Below are positions 1 through 5,200 of a stretch of DNA of 5,200 bases, one piece after another. Each line of letters begins with the position of its first letter. Positions within the stretch are counted from its first letter, which is position 1. The stretch is from Planctomycetota bacterium. Lineage in GTDB: Bacteria > Planctomycetota > Planctomycetia > Isosphaerales > Isosphaeraceae. The stretch lies in assembly GCA_021807585.1 (NCBI GenBank), contig JAKBCQ010000277.1, positions 1 through 5,200 of the forward strand. The letters run 5' to 3'. The notes beneath the pieces were generated by a model. That model did no database searches and was not told the origin of the DNA. It worked only from the letters and a program-made list of their open reading frames with translations. The position numbers and the translations under genes are program-made.

Positions 1-293
1 GGCGGGTCGACTCGGTTCATGCGATCGTCGGAGCTTCGGCGATCGTCACGGGGAACGGCGATCTGACGGTCGTGCTCGGGGGAGATTCACCGTCTCAGGT
101 GACGATCCGGGCCGTCGCGACGGGCGCCGCGGGGCGTCGGCTGAGCGAATCGGCGCGGAGGCGAGGCGTCGCTTCGGTTCACGAGCCCGCGCTCGCGCGC
201 AAGCTGGCGCGGCGCCCGCCGCATCCCGTCCCGCTTCCACAAAGCATGCTCAAAGCAATTGAATCAATACTAAATAAATATGCAGATGTATGA
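1..293 (+). CDS. FlhB/YscU/SctU-family export switch protein, C-terminal part (5' end outside window), NPTH motif replaced by GNGD
   Basis: The frame is open from the left edge (first whole codon at 3) to a TGA at 291-293, giving the last 96 residues of a longer protein. I read it as the cytoplasmic domain of the FlhB/YscU/SctU family, inner-membrane proteins of flagellar and type III export gates that switch substrate class. Aligned by eye to E. coli FlhB, visible residues 13-25 (AIVTGNGDLTVVL) match VIVTNPTHYSVAL without a gap. VATGA (38-42) matches VAKGA, and EPALARKL (61-68) matches the PPLARALY region. The final helix PQSMLKAIESILNKY (79-93) matches the terminal helix, which normally reads like PEELYKAVAEVL. 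The family's self-cleavage motif NPTH is GNGD here (bases 51-62), so the Asn-Pro scissile bond is absent and cleavage is not expected. The membrane domain would lie upstream, outside the window. The last ~16 codons turn AT-rich. The family call rests on a manual alignment of one domain; flagellar and injectisome versions cannot be told apart. Confidence 0.68.
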   Translation, partial: RVDSVHAIVGASAIVTGNGDLTVVLGGDSPSQVTIRAVATGAAGRRLSESARRRGVASVHEPALARKLARRPPHPVPLPQSMLKAIESILNKYADV

Positions 294-395
294 AATCGCT
301 TAACTCGTCGTTCTCGGTCGAATCGGCTCTATAAAATAAACAATCTAAATCTTAATAAATTGCATGTCGATTAAGATATAATAACTTAAAGTTCA
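294..395. other. AT-rich convergent intergenic region
   Basis: This 102-base gap separates the stops of two convergent genes, the FlhB/SctU-like gene on plus and the glycerol-3-phosphate dehydrogenase on minus. It is markedly richer in A and T than its flanks, especially from about 330 on. Any transcription end signal for both genes should lie here. I see no coding potential in it. Confidence 0.6.
346..380. terminator. possible weak bidirectional terminator hairpin
   Basis: ATCTTAAT at 349-356 is the exact reverse complement of ATTAAGAT at 370-377, with a 13-base loop. The stem extends to 346/380 with one mismatch. The position between two convergent stops suits a shared terminator. The stem is nearly all A-T pairs and no clean T-run follows on either strand, so it would be a weak one. 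In an AT-rich stretch it could also be chance. Confidence 0.3.
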
Positions 396-2018
396 TTATG
401 TCAATACATAATTTCGAGAAAGATCGCGGAACACGCGGATTTGATCGGCTTGCCAGGCTTGATCGCGTCCGAGTTCGCGGGCGAGGATGGCGGCGACTTT
501 GGGGGCGGCGTCGGCCGCGCCTCGAGCGTCGAGGAAGAGCGCGCGGGTGCGGCGTGCGAGTGCGTCTTCGACGGTTCGGGCGAGTTCGAACCGAGCCGCG
601 AGGGAGATCTCGAACAGGCGATACGAAAGTCCCGGCACGATCGGGTCGGCGAGCGAGGGATCTTCCGCGAGGAGGCGATTGATCGTCGCGCGGTCGATGT
701 CGCGGTAGGCGCGGTCGCGCGCGTCATGAGGAGAATCGGCTCGCGTTTGATCGGAGGATGAGGAATCGTGAAACACTGTCGTCGATGGATGTTTGGATCG
801 ACGCGGGCCGATCGCGAACGATTCGGACCGGCTTGGTCGCCGCGGCAGCCCCGCGACCTCGATCGCGCGGTCGATCGCGTCTTCACCCATCACGCGATAC
901 GTCGTCCATTTTCCTCCCGTGATCGTAATCAAACCCGATTGTGAGGTTTCAATAACATGTTCACGCGAAAGTTTAGCGGTCGATTCGCCGTTATGGTTTC
1001 CGAGGAGGGGTCGGAGGCCTGCGAAGGCGCTTTTGACGTCGGTTTTCGAGGGTGCTCGATCGAGGGTTTGGGCGAGGTGATCGAGCAGGAACGAGACTTC
1101 GTCGGCGAGGGGTTTGGGCTCGGGGTCGATCGCGGCGACGGGGGTGTCGGTCGTTCCGACGACGACTTTTCCCAGCCAGGGGATTGCGAAGAGGACGCGT
1201 CCGTCGCTCGTCTTGGGGATCATGATCGCGGTGCGACCCGGAAGGAACTCGCTGTCGATCACGAGATGCGAGCCCTGGCTGGGCTCGAGCAGAGGCTTGG
1301 AATCGGGATCGTCGAGCGCGCGGATGCCGTCGACGCCGACTCCCGTCGCGTTGACGACGGCGTGCGCGCGGATCGAAAGCTCCTCGCCCGTTTCCCGATC
1401 GACCGCGATCAGCCCGCGCGTCAAGCCTTCTTGCTTGATCAAGCGAATCACTTGAAGATAATTGACGGCGATTCCGTTCAGATCGTCGACGAGGCTTCGC
1501 ATCAGTTCAATCGCGAGTCTGGAATCATCGAATTGACCGTCGTGATAAACGACCCCTCCTTTCAAGCCTTCGCGTTTGAGCGTGGGGACGAGTTCGAGCG
1601 CCCGATCGCGATCGACGATTCGCGAGGGGATCGCGTTCCTCGGGCCCGCGAGCCAATCGTAAACCTTGAGGCCGAGGCCGTAATAAAACCGGCCGAAGCC
1701 CGAATACGCCGGGACGAGAAAGGCGCGATCGTTGACGAGTGTCGGAGCGTTCTGTTCGAGGACTCCGCGCTCGTGGAGCGCCTCGCGAACCAGGTGGATC
1801 TCGCCGCGGGCGAGATAGCGCACGCCGCCGTGTACGAGCTTGGTGCTCCGGCTCGAAGTTCCGCTCGCGAAATCGCGGGCCTCGACGAGCGCGACGCGGT
1901 AACCCCGGAGCGAGGCGTCGACCGCCGCCCCCAATCCCGTCGCCCCGCCGCCGATGATCGCCACATCGAATCGCCCGTCGTCGCGGATCCGCTCGATCAT
2001 CGACTCGCGCTTCGGCAA
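396..2018 (-). CDS. glpD: FAD-dependent glycerol-3-phosphate dehydrogenase
   Basis: The 540-residue product oxidises sn-glycerol-3-phosphate to dihydroxyacetone phosphate with FAD, normally at the inner face of the cytoplasmic membrane and passing electrons to quinone. The Rossmann FAD-binding motif GGGATG is at residues 23-28, within a family signature running to RG at 38-39, and the ribose-binding acidic residue is E46. SGTSSRSTKLVHGGVRYL (52-69) and GGKWTTYRVMGEDA (368-381) are further family hallmarks. A C-terminal helical domain (about 468-539) includes ARTVEDALARRTR. Length is usual for bacterial GlpD. The start is TTG at 2016-2018, chosen because GGAGG lies 7 bases upstream; ATG at 1998-2000 (Met7) also precedes the FAD motif but has no suitably spaced site. 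Residues about 400-435 form a polar, Ser-rich linker where many homologues are better conserved. The gene is last in a co-directional set after the acyl-CoA synthetase, 166 bases away. Dehydrogenase (quinone) versus oxidase (oxygen) use cannot be decided by eye. Confidence 0.95.
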   Translation of the reverse strand: MPKRESMIERIRDDGRFDVAIIGGGATGLGAAVDASLRGYRVALVEARDFASGTSSRSTKLVHGGVRYLARGEIHLVREALHERGVLEQNAPTLVNDRAFLVPAYSGFGRFYYGLGLKVYDWLAGPRNAIPSRIVDRDRALELVPTLKREGLKGGVVYHDGQFDDSRLAIELMRSLVDDLNGIAVNYLQVIRLIKQEGLTRGLIAVDRETGEELSIRAHAVVNATGVGVDGIRALDDPDSKPLLEPSQGSHLVIDSEFLPGRTAIMIPKTSDGRVLFAIPWLGKVVVGTTDTPVAAIDPEPKPLADEVSFLLDHLAQTLDRAPSKTDVKSAFAGLRPLLGNHNGESTAKLSREHVIETSQSGLITITGGKWTTYRVMGEDAIDRAIEVAGLPRRPSRSESFAIGPRRSKHPSTTVFHDSSSSDQTRADSPHDARDRAYRDIDRATINRLLAEDPSLADPIVPGLSYRLFEISLAARFELARTVEDALARRTRALFLDARGAADAAPKVAAILARELGRDQAWQADQIRVFRDLSRNYVLT

Positions 2019-2184
2019 CGTTACGCCTCCAGAAATGATAAACTCTTCAAGAAATTACAACATCATCCGAGTGGAACAATCTTATGTTAAAAGAACGCAA
2101 TTATCGGATTCCGCCGAATCGATCGATCGTGAGCGAGGCGCCGCGACGTTCGATCTCGCGATCGCATCGTCGCATTTTACCGCG
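2019..2184 (-). other. intergenic leader between acyl-CoA synthetase and glpD
   Basis: These 166 bases hold the glpD ribosome binding site. The half nearest glpD (about 2030-2110) is distinctly AT-rich and the other half is GC-rich with repeated GATCG. The AT-rich half is the natural place for a glpD promoter, but I found no pair of -35 and -10 boxes good enough to call. No small gene or clear terminator is seen. Confidence 0.45.
2026..2030 (-). promoter_or_regulatory. ribosome binding site for glpD (GGAGG), supports TTG start
   Basis: On the minus strand GGAGG is followed by seven bases (CGTAACG) and then TTG. This is ideal spacing for the TTG at 2016-2018 and too far (25 bases) for the ATG at 1998-2000, so it decides the start. 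Confidence 0.75.
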
Positions 2185-3867
2185 TCATCGCTCGGCGTAC
2201 AGCACGTCGAGCTCGCTCCGGTATTCGTCGACGATTCGTCCGCGGCGCAGTTTGAGCGTGGGTGTGAGTTCGCCCGAATCGACCGAGAACGGTCGATTCA
2301 ATAGCAAAAACGCCTTCACGCGTTCAGGAGGGCTCACCGTCCGCATCAATCGTTCCACGCGGTCGGCGAAAAACGCGTTCAACGGGGGAGATTCGATGAA
2401 ATCGCCGCGGGGATCGAGCGCACATCCGAGTTCGTTCGCTTTGCGCCGGGTCGCGTCGGGGTTGGGGACGATGAGCGCCGTGAGGAAAGGCCTGCCGTCG
2501 CCATGAACGACCGCCTGATCGATGTAAGGGTCGCTCGTCAGGAGCCGTTCGATTTCTCCCGGAGCAACGTTTTTACCTCCCGAAGTGATGATGATGTCTT
2601 TTTTTCGGTCGGTGATCGTCAGAAAACCGTCGGCGTCGATCTCCCCCACGTCCCCCGTGCGCAGCCAGCCGTCGACGATCGTCTCGCGGGTGGCGTCGGG
2701 ATCTTTCCAATAACCGAGCATCACATGTGGACCTTTTGTAAGAATTTCTCCGTCGGCTGCGATCTTGATCTCGACGCCTGGAATCGCCTTGCCGACGGTT
2801 CCATGGCGGGCGTTTCCTGGGGTGTTGAAGGTGATCACGGGAGAGCTTTCGGTGAGGCCGTAGCCTTCGTAAATCGGTACTTCCGCCGCGGCGAACCCTT
2901 CGTCGACGAATCGGGGCAGGGGGGCGCCCCCCGACGACAAACCGCGCAGCCGAGGCCCGAACAGCTTTTTGAGCCGTGCTCGACGCTCGTCGAACGACGA
3001 CTCGACGACTCCGTTCCAGATCTTCTCGTAAAGCCGAGGAACCGATGCCATCCACGTCGGAGCGACCTCGGAGAGGTTCTCGATCACCGTGTCGACCGAT
3101 TCCGCGAGCGCGACCGTCGCTCCCGCCAGCATCGGCAAGTAATGATCAACCGTACGCGCGTAAATATGACTAAATGGAAGCCAATTGAGCAGGATGTCGT
3201 CCTCCTCGACCCCCTTGGCCTCGAGCGTCCCCTCGGCGTTGGAAAGCAGGTTCCCGTGAGTGAGGACGACCCCCTTGGGCGGACCCGTCGTCCCGCTCGT
3301 GTAGATGACGGTCGCGATCGACGATCGATCGAGCGCGGCCTCGCGGGCGTGGATGTCGCCGTAAAACCGCGGCAGCGCGTCGCGGCCGCGACGTTCGACT
3401 CCGTCCCAGGTATGAACCGAAAGGTCGCCCGCGATCGGCCGATCGAGATGATCGAATATTATAATCCATTCGAGATCGGGAAGGCGATCGAGCGACGACA
3501 CGACTTTATCAAACTGTTCGCGGCCGCCGACGACGACGCCGCGCGAACCGCTGTGCGCAAGCTGATATTCGGCCTGGGGCGCGGCGAGCGACGCGTGGAG
3601 CGGAACGTCGGCGGCGCCCGTCGAGAGGATCGCCAAATCGGCGACGAGCCATTCAAAACGATTCTCGGAGAAGATCGCGATCCGATCCCCAGGCTCGACG
3701 CCGAAGCCGATCAATTCGGCGGCGACCGCGTCGGCGAGATCACGATAATCGCGCCACGTGAGATCGTGATAAATCCCGTCTCTCTTGTATCGCAGCGCGA
3801 CCCGAGGACCGAACTCACGCGCCCGAGACCGGTGCGCCGCGGCGAGATTGGCGAAGGTTGCGTTCAT
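2185..3867 (-). CDS. long-chain-type fatty-acid--CoA ligase (AMP-forming acyl-CoA synthetase)
   Basis: The 560-residue enzyme of the ANL (AMP-binding) superfamily is predicted to activate fatty acids to acyl-CoA via an acyl-adenylate, at the cytoplasmic membrane or in the cytosol. Motifs appear in family order: the phosphate-binding loop YTSGTTGPPKG (residues 189-199), the adenine-binding segment YEGYGLTESS (333-342), the ribose-binding GWLRTGD (400-406), the hinge region TDRKKDIIITSGGKN (419-433), and the C-terminal catalytic lysine K539 in LTPTLKLRR. The start is ATG at 3865-3867, with AAGGA 7 bases upstream. An in-frame TTG at 3907-3909 would add 14 residues but lacks a ribosome binding site. 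The sequence is closest in style to the bacterial FAA1-like long-chain group (usually about 600 residues). It is shorter because the segment between VPRLYEKI (275-282) and SSGGAPL (311-317) is reduced. It lies between thiolase and glpD genes, consistent with fatty-acid degradation. Chain-length preference cannot be read from sequence, and a role supplying acyl-CoA for lipid synthesis is possible. Confidence 0.92.
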   Translation of the reverse strand: MNATFANLAAAHRSRAREFGPRVALRYKRDGIYHDLTWRDYRDLADAVAAELIGFGVEPGDRIAIFSENRFEWLVADLAILSTGAADVPLHASLAAPQAEYQLAHSGSRGVVVGGREQFDKVVSSLDRLPDLEWIIIFDHLDRPIAGDLSVHTWDGVERRGRDALPRFYGDIHAREAALDRSSIATVIYTSGTTGPPKGVVLTHGNLLSNAEGTLEAKGVEEDDILLNWLPFSHIYARTVDHYLPMLAGATVALAESVDTVIENLSEVAPTWMASVPRLYEKIWNGVVESSFDERRARLKKLFGPRLRGLSSGGAPLPRFVDEGFAAAEVPIYEGYGLTESSPVITFNTPGNARHGTVGKAIPGVEIKIAADGEILTKGPHVMLGYWKDPDATRETIVDGWLRTGDVGEIDADGFLTITDRKKDIIITSGGKNVAPGEIERLLTSDPYIDQAVVHGDGRPFLTALIVPNPDATRRKANELGCALDPRGDFIESPPLNAFFADRVERLMRTVSPPERVKAFLLLNRPFSVDSGELTPTLKLRRGRIVDEYRSELDVLYAER

Positions 3868-3874
3868 CGATTCG

Positions 3875-3879
3875 TCCTT
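3875..3879 (-). promoter_or_regulatory. ribosome binding site for the acyl-CoA synthetase (AAGGA)
   Basis: On the minus strand AAGGA is followed by seven bases and ATG at 3865-3867. This favours the internal ATG over the upstream in-frame TTG at 3907-3909, before which no purine-rich site is seen. Confidence 0.65.
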
Positions 3880-4041
3880 GATATGGTGTTGAAGAACTCG
3901 TCTGTTCAATCACTTTTGTATCGAACGAACGAACGCGAGTCCCCGCGTCGAGGTGACGGATCATTGCAACGGCGTCGAGCGAGTAAACTCCGAGGACGCG
4001 TCTCGAGTGCGCAATCACGCGCGACGAGCATCAGCCGGAGT

Positions 4042-4074
4042 GCGACGTCGTTCGAGGCGATCGTTCGGCGTCGC
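4042..4074 (-). terminator. possible hairpin downstream of the thiolase gene
   Basis: GCGACGTCG (4042-4050) can pair with CGGCGTCGC (4066-4074): nine base pairs including one G-T wobble, with a 15-base loop. It begins about 15 bases after the thiolase stop on the minus strand. No T-run follows, so it is not a standard intrinsic terminator. Because CG-rich TCG and GATCG words are everywhere here, chance pairing is likely. Confidence 0.2.
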
Positions 4075-4089
4075 GCCGCGGCTTTAAGA

Positions 4090-5200
4090 TCAATGATCGC
4101 ACGATTCGAAGATCGTTGCGATGCCCTGGCCTTGGCCGATGCACATTGTGGCGAGCCCGTAGCGGATCCCCTCGTCGCGCATCCTGCGGAGCAGGGTGAC
4201 GGCGATCCGTGCTCCGCTCGCGCCCAAGGGGTGACCGAGGGCGATCGCCCCTCCTCGCGTGTTCACTTTATCCACGCCGATCTTGAGCAGTTTGAGAACC
4301 GCGAGCGATTGCACTGCGAACGCCTCGTTGAGCTCGATCGCGCCGATCTGATCGAGCGAGAGCCCCGCGCGGCGCAACGCTTTGTGAACAGCGGGGACGG
4401 GTCCGATACCCATCTCGGAGGGATCGACCCCCGCGATCGCGGTCGCCTTCACCCGCGCCAGCGGCTGAAATCCGAGTTCGCGTGCCTTTTCTTCGGACAT
4501 CATCAAGACCGCGGCGGCGCCGACATTCACCGGAGAGCTGTTCCCCGCGGTCACCGAGCCTCCAGCGGGATTGAAGATCGGCGGCAAGGACGCGAGCGAT
4601 TCGAGCGACGTATCGCGGCGAATCCCCTGATCGCGCGTCAGCTTCGTCTTCTTGCCCGATTCGTCGCGGCCCCATGTCGGGACGATCTCGGCGGCGAACT
4701 TGCCCGAATCGGTCGCCTCCGCCGCCGATCGATGACTGCGAAGCGCGAATTCGTCTTGATCCTCCCTGCGCACACGGTATTTCATCGCCAGATATTCGGC
4801 GGTAAAACCCATGTTCATAATCGCCTCACTATGGCGCTTGAGGAGCGACGGGCTCGGGCTGTAATCTTTAGACATCGGTATATGATCCATATGCTCGACT
4901 CCGCCGGCGATCTGAACGTCGTCGGCTTCGGCGATGATCGCGGCCGCGGCGTCGTTGATCGCCTGCAAGCTCGATCCGCAGTTGCGGTTGATCGTCACCC
5001 CTCCGGTTTCGATCGGCAGTCCCGCGGCCAAAAGCGCGATCCGCGCGACGTCGAAGCCTTGTTCGCCTTGCTGCTGCACGCAGCCCCAACGGACGTCCTC
5101 GATCAGGCGAGGGTCGATCTTCGTCCGCTCGACGAGCGCGTTCATCACCCCCGCGGACAAGTCCTCGGCGCGGACGTCGCGGTAATAGCCCTTGTCCGCG
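4090..5200 (-). CDS. fadA: 3-ketoacyl-CoA thiolase / acetyl-CoA C-acyltransferase (N-terminus outside window)
   Basis: This enzyme cleaves 3-ketoacyl-CoA with CoA into acetyl-CoA and a shortened acyl-CoA, the last step of beta-oxidation, in the cytosol. About 369 residues are visible, ending at TGA (4090-4092). The frame runs off the right edge as ADKGYYRDVRAEDLSAGV, matching the region just after the family's N-terminal AVRTP segment, so only some 20 residues and the start are missing. The nucleophilic Cys is in NRNCGSSLQA (TGC at 4978-4980). The active-site His is in GGAIALGHPLG (CAC at 4231-4233), and the second Cys is in TMCIGQGQGIA (TGC at 4141-4143). GCVQQQGEQGF, GGVEHM and LNEAFA also match E. 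coli FadA closely by eye. One oddity is NVGAAA where the family usually has (S/N)DGAAA. It is followed by an acyl-CoA synthetase on the same strand, and a FadB-type partner might lie upstream outside the window. A biosynthetic acetoacetyl-CoA thiolase is less likely given the FadA-like motifs. Confidence 0.93.
   Translation of the reverse strand, partial: ADKGYYRDVRAEDLSAGVMNALVERTKIDPRLIEDVRWGCVQQQGEQGFDVARIALLAAGLPIETGGVTINRNCGSSLQAINDAAAAIIAEADDVQIAGGVEHMDHIPMSKDYSPSPSLLKRHSEAIMNMGFTAEYLAMKYRVRREDQDEFALRSHRSAAEATDSGKFAAEIVPTWGRDESGKKTKLTRDQGIRRDTSLESLASLPPIFNPAGGSVTAGNSSPVNVGAAAVLMMSEEKARELGFQPLARVKATAIAGVDPSEMGIGPVPAVHKALRRAGLSLDQIGAIELNEAFAVQSLAVLKLLKIGVDKVNTRGGAIALGHPLGASGARIAVTLLRRMRDEGIRYGLATMCIGQGQGIATIFESCDH

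Larger units (their letters stand above)
3868..4089 (-). other. intergenic region between thiolase and acyl-CoA synthetase
   Basis: The 222 bases contain the synthetase ribosome binding site and a short tandem repeat of CGAA (3922-3935, three and a half copies). A GC-rich inverted repeat lies near the thiolase stop (separate entry). Small open frames here have no ribosome binding site or recognisable protein. No convincing promoter boxes were found, although the stretch at about 3880-3925 is the least GC-rich part and lies where a synthetase promoter could sit. Confidence 0.45.

Noticed and set aside
46..240. 64-codon minus-strand frame over the left edge
   Set aside because: It is Arg/Pro/Ala-rich and antisense to the frame that aligns with the FlhB/SctU family.
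72..293. A separate 73-residue gene starting at the GTG at 72
   Set aside because: The same frame is open back to base 3, and the residues before the GTG align with the family, so the GTG is internal to a longer protein.
957..2090. 377-codon open frame on the plus strand opposite glpD
   Set aside because: It lies almost wholly antisense to a well-supported gene, has no recognisable domain and is dominated by D, R, E and A. Such frames arise from GC-biased codon use on the other strand.
2030..2110. Sigma-70-like promoter boxes for glpD in the AT-rich leader (for example TTGTTC with TAATTT)
   Set aside because: Matches to both boxes are poor, and several alternatives are equally weak.
3868..3909. 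TTG at 3907-3909 as the synthetase start (14 extra residues)
   Set aside because: No ribosome binding site precedes it, while the ATG at 3865-3867 has AAGGA at 7 bases and gives a typical N-terminus.
3815..4018. 67-codon minus-strand frame across the start of the acyl-CoA synthetase
   Set aside because: It overlaps the synthetase start and ribosome binding site, resembles no known family, and has no ribosome binding site of its own that I can see.
2158..4440. GCGATCGC octamers (2158-2165, 4241-4248, 4433-4440) as cyanobacterial HIP1 repeats
   Set aside because: Three copies are explained by the general excess of GATCG, and nothing in the gene content points to a cyanobacterium.
1..5200. Search for tRNA or rRNA genes, CRISPR repeats, insertion-sequence ends, and toxin-antitoxin or defence genes
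   Set aside because: No direct repeat array, terminal inverted repeats, transposase motifs or RNA gene structure was visible, and coding genes fill nearly all of the window.

Overview
The window carries four protein genes with the coding character of a GC-rich bacterium: strong G/C preference at third codon positions, and the hexamer CGATCG repeated throughout. The gene set and protein style resemble Planctomycetes, perhaps the Isosphaera group. That is inference from general resemblance only; there is no rRNA or other marker to settle it.

Layout. At the left edge, bases 1-293 on the plus strand hold the last 96 codons of a gene whose start lies outside the window. Its product resembles the cytoplasmic end of the FlhB/YscU/SctU family, the substrate-specificity switch of flagellar and type III secretion export. 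The normally conserved self-cleavage motif NPTH is replaced by GNGD. A short AT-rich convergent junction (294-395) follows, with an 8-bp inverted repeat. The rest of the window is transcribed from the minus strand. Reading in the direction of transcription, it holds a fadA-type 3-ketoacyl-CoA thiolase (4090-5200, N-terminus outside the window), a long-chain-type AMP-forming acyl-CoA synthetase (2185-3867), and an FAD-dependent glycerol-3-phosphate dehydrogenase (396-2018). The gaps are 222 and 166 bases. They are wide enough for separate promoters, but I could not identify a convincing one.

How the genes fit together. The synthetase activates fatty acids to acyl-CoA. The thiolase performs the last, chain-shortening step of beta-oxidation. 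The dehydrogenase oxidises glycerol-3-phosphate to dihydroxyacetone phosphate and feeds electrons to the respiratory chain. Together they would handle both halves of a glycerolipid, the acyl chains and the glycerol backbone. The grouping is inferred from co-direction and function, since no overlap or tight spacing proves one operon.

The lipid genes are ordinary, with catalytic motifs intact. The most unusual item is the FlhB/SctU-like C-terminus lacking the NPTH motif. No RNA gene, mobile element or CRISPR array was seen.
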